A stretch of 40,480 bases of DNA. Source: Trinickia symbiotica. Lineage in GTDB: Bacteria > Pseudomonadota > Gammaproteobacteria > Burkholderiales > Burkholderiaceae. Made by a program: the position numbers and the translations under genes. The stretch is taken from positions 1-40,480 of the forward strand of contig NZ_PTIR01000035.1 of assembly GCF_002934455.1 (NCBI RefSeq), read 5' to 3'. The notes below the pieces were generated by a model. That model made no database searches. It was not told where the DNA came from and worked only from the letters and a program-made list of their open reading frames with translations. Below are positions 40,347-40,480 of the stretch, in pieces (position 1 is the stretch's first letter; the number at the start of each line of letters is the position of its first letter).

Positions 40347-40480
40347 ATGACACAAACGACGGCACAACGGCAAGCGGCTTATCGAGCAAGGCGCGACACG
40401 GCAGGCAAGGATGGCAACGGTGATCGACGTCTGGATATGTGGGTGAGCACGGAGGCGTATCTTGCTCTGACGCGGTTAGC
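40347..40480 (+). CDS. Small hypothetical protein, partial (plasmid/mobile-element type)
   Basis: The frame starts at ATG 40347 with GAGGGAGATGGGAG upstream and runs off the right edge after 44 residues. It begins MTQTTAQRQAAYRARRDTAG and continues with GDRRLDMWVSTEAYLALTRL, a basic helix followed by a strand-helix segment reminiscent of ribbon-helix-helix-like small regulators on plasmids and mobile elements. I do not recognise it with certainty. The twin palindromes upstream support a DNA-binding autoregulator, as inference. Confidence 0.6.
   Translation, partial: MTQTTAQRQAAYRARRDTAGKDGNGDRRLDMWVSTEAYLALTRL

Overview
The window looks like one large catabolic gene cluster from a Gram-negative bacterium, most likely a betaproteobacterium of the Burkholderiales. 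This rests on its high GC, the gene style, and outer-membrane DUF1302/DUF1329 proteins beside an RND/MMPL transporter. Genus assignment is inference. Nearly every gene encodes a CoA-thioester, redox or hydrophobic-substrate transport function. No rRNA, tRNA or CRISPR array was seen.

Layout. (1) 1-91 is the terminus of an IS21-like element, marked by two tandem 22-bp repeats; it truncates a short-chain dehydrogenase (57-701, minus). (2) 830-2655 (minus) holds a luciferase-like flavin oxidoreductase and an Fno-like NADP oxidoreductase. (3) 3072-13115 (plus) holds an acyl-CoA synthetase, an old yellow enzyme, a Rieske oxygenase alpha subunit, a small monooxygenase-like protein, an ACAD10/11-type dehydrogenase with its separate kinase-like partner, two SDRs, an NTF2-like protein and an SRPBCC protein. 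(4) 13161-20470 (minus) holds two adjacent acyl-CoA dehydrogenases, an enoyl-CoA hydratase, a two-subunit B12-dependent acyl-CoA mutase, its MeaB-type GTPase and an SDR with a degenerate active site. (5) 20918-24893 (plus) holds an HMG-CoA-synthase-fold/DUF35 fusion, an archaeal-style thiolase and a CoA-transferase. (6) 24902-36954 (minus) holds a DUF1302 barrel, a YCF48-like protein, an MMPL exporter/importer, a TPP-dependent E1 alpha/beta pair, a lipoyl domain and an E2 catalytic domain as separate genes, second copies of the small monooxygenase-like and SRPBCC proteins, DUF1329 and a nitroreductase. (7) 37391-40191 holds a MarR regulator (plus) and a dehydrogenase/CitE-like lyase pair (minus). 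(8) The right edge holds the start of a small gene behind two copies of an unrelated palindrome.

How it works together. Three divergent intergenic regions carry six copies of one palindrome, GTAT-N6-ATAC, several of them over plausible sigma70 promoters. One copy lies just upstream of the MarR gene. This suggests that most of the window is one regulon, probably repressed by the MarR protein and induced by a pathway intermediate. The predicted logic is uptake of a hydrophobic acid, CoA activation, ring oxidation and reduction, beta-oxidation-like rounds, skeletal rearrangement by the B12 mutase, and thiolytic or aldolytic cleavage. The substrate cannot be read from sequence; a branched or cyclic terpenoid- or steroid-like acid is a reasonable guess.

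The least expected enzymes are the mutase, which lacks the methylmalonyl-CoA-binding Arg and the key active-site His, and the HMG-CoA-synthase-like fusion, whose catalytic Cys position is Gln.
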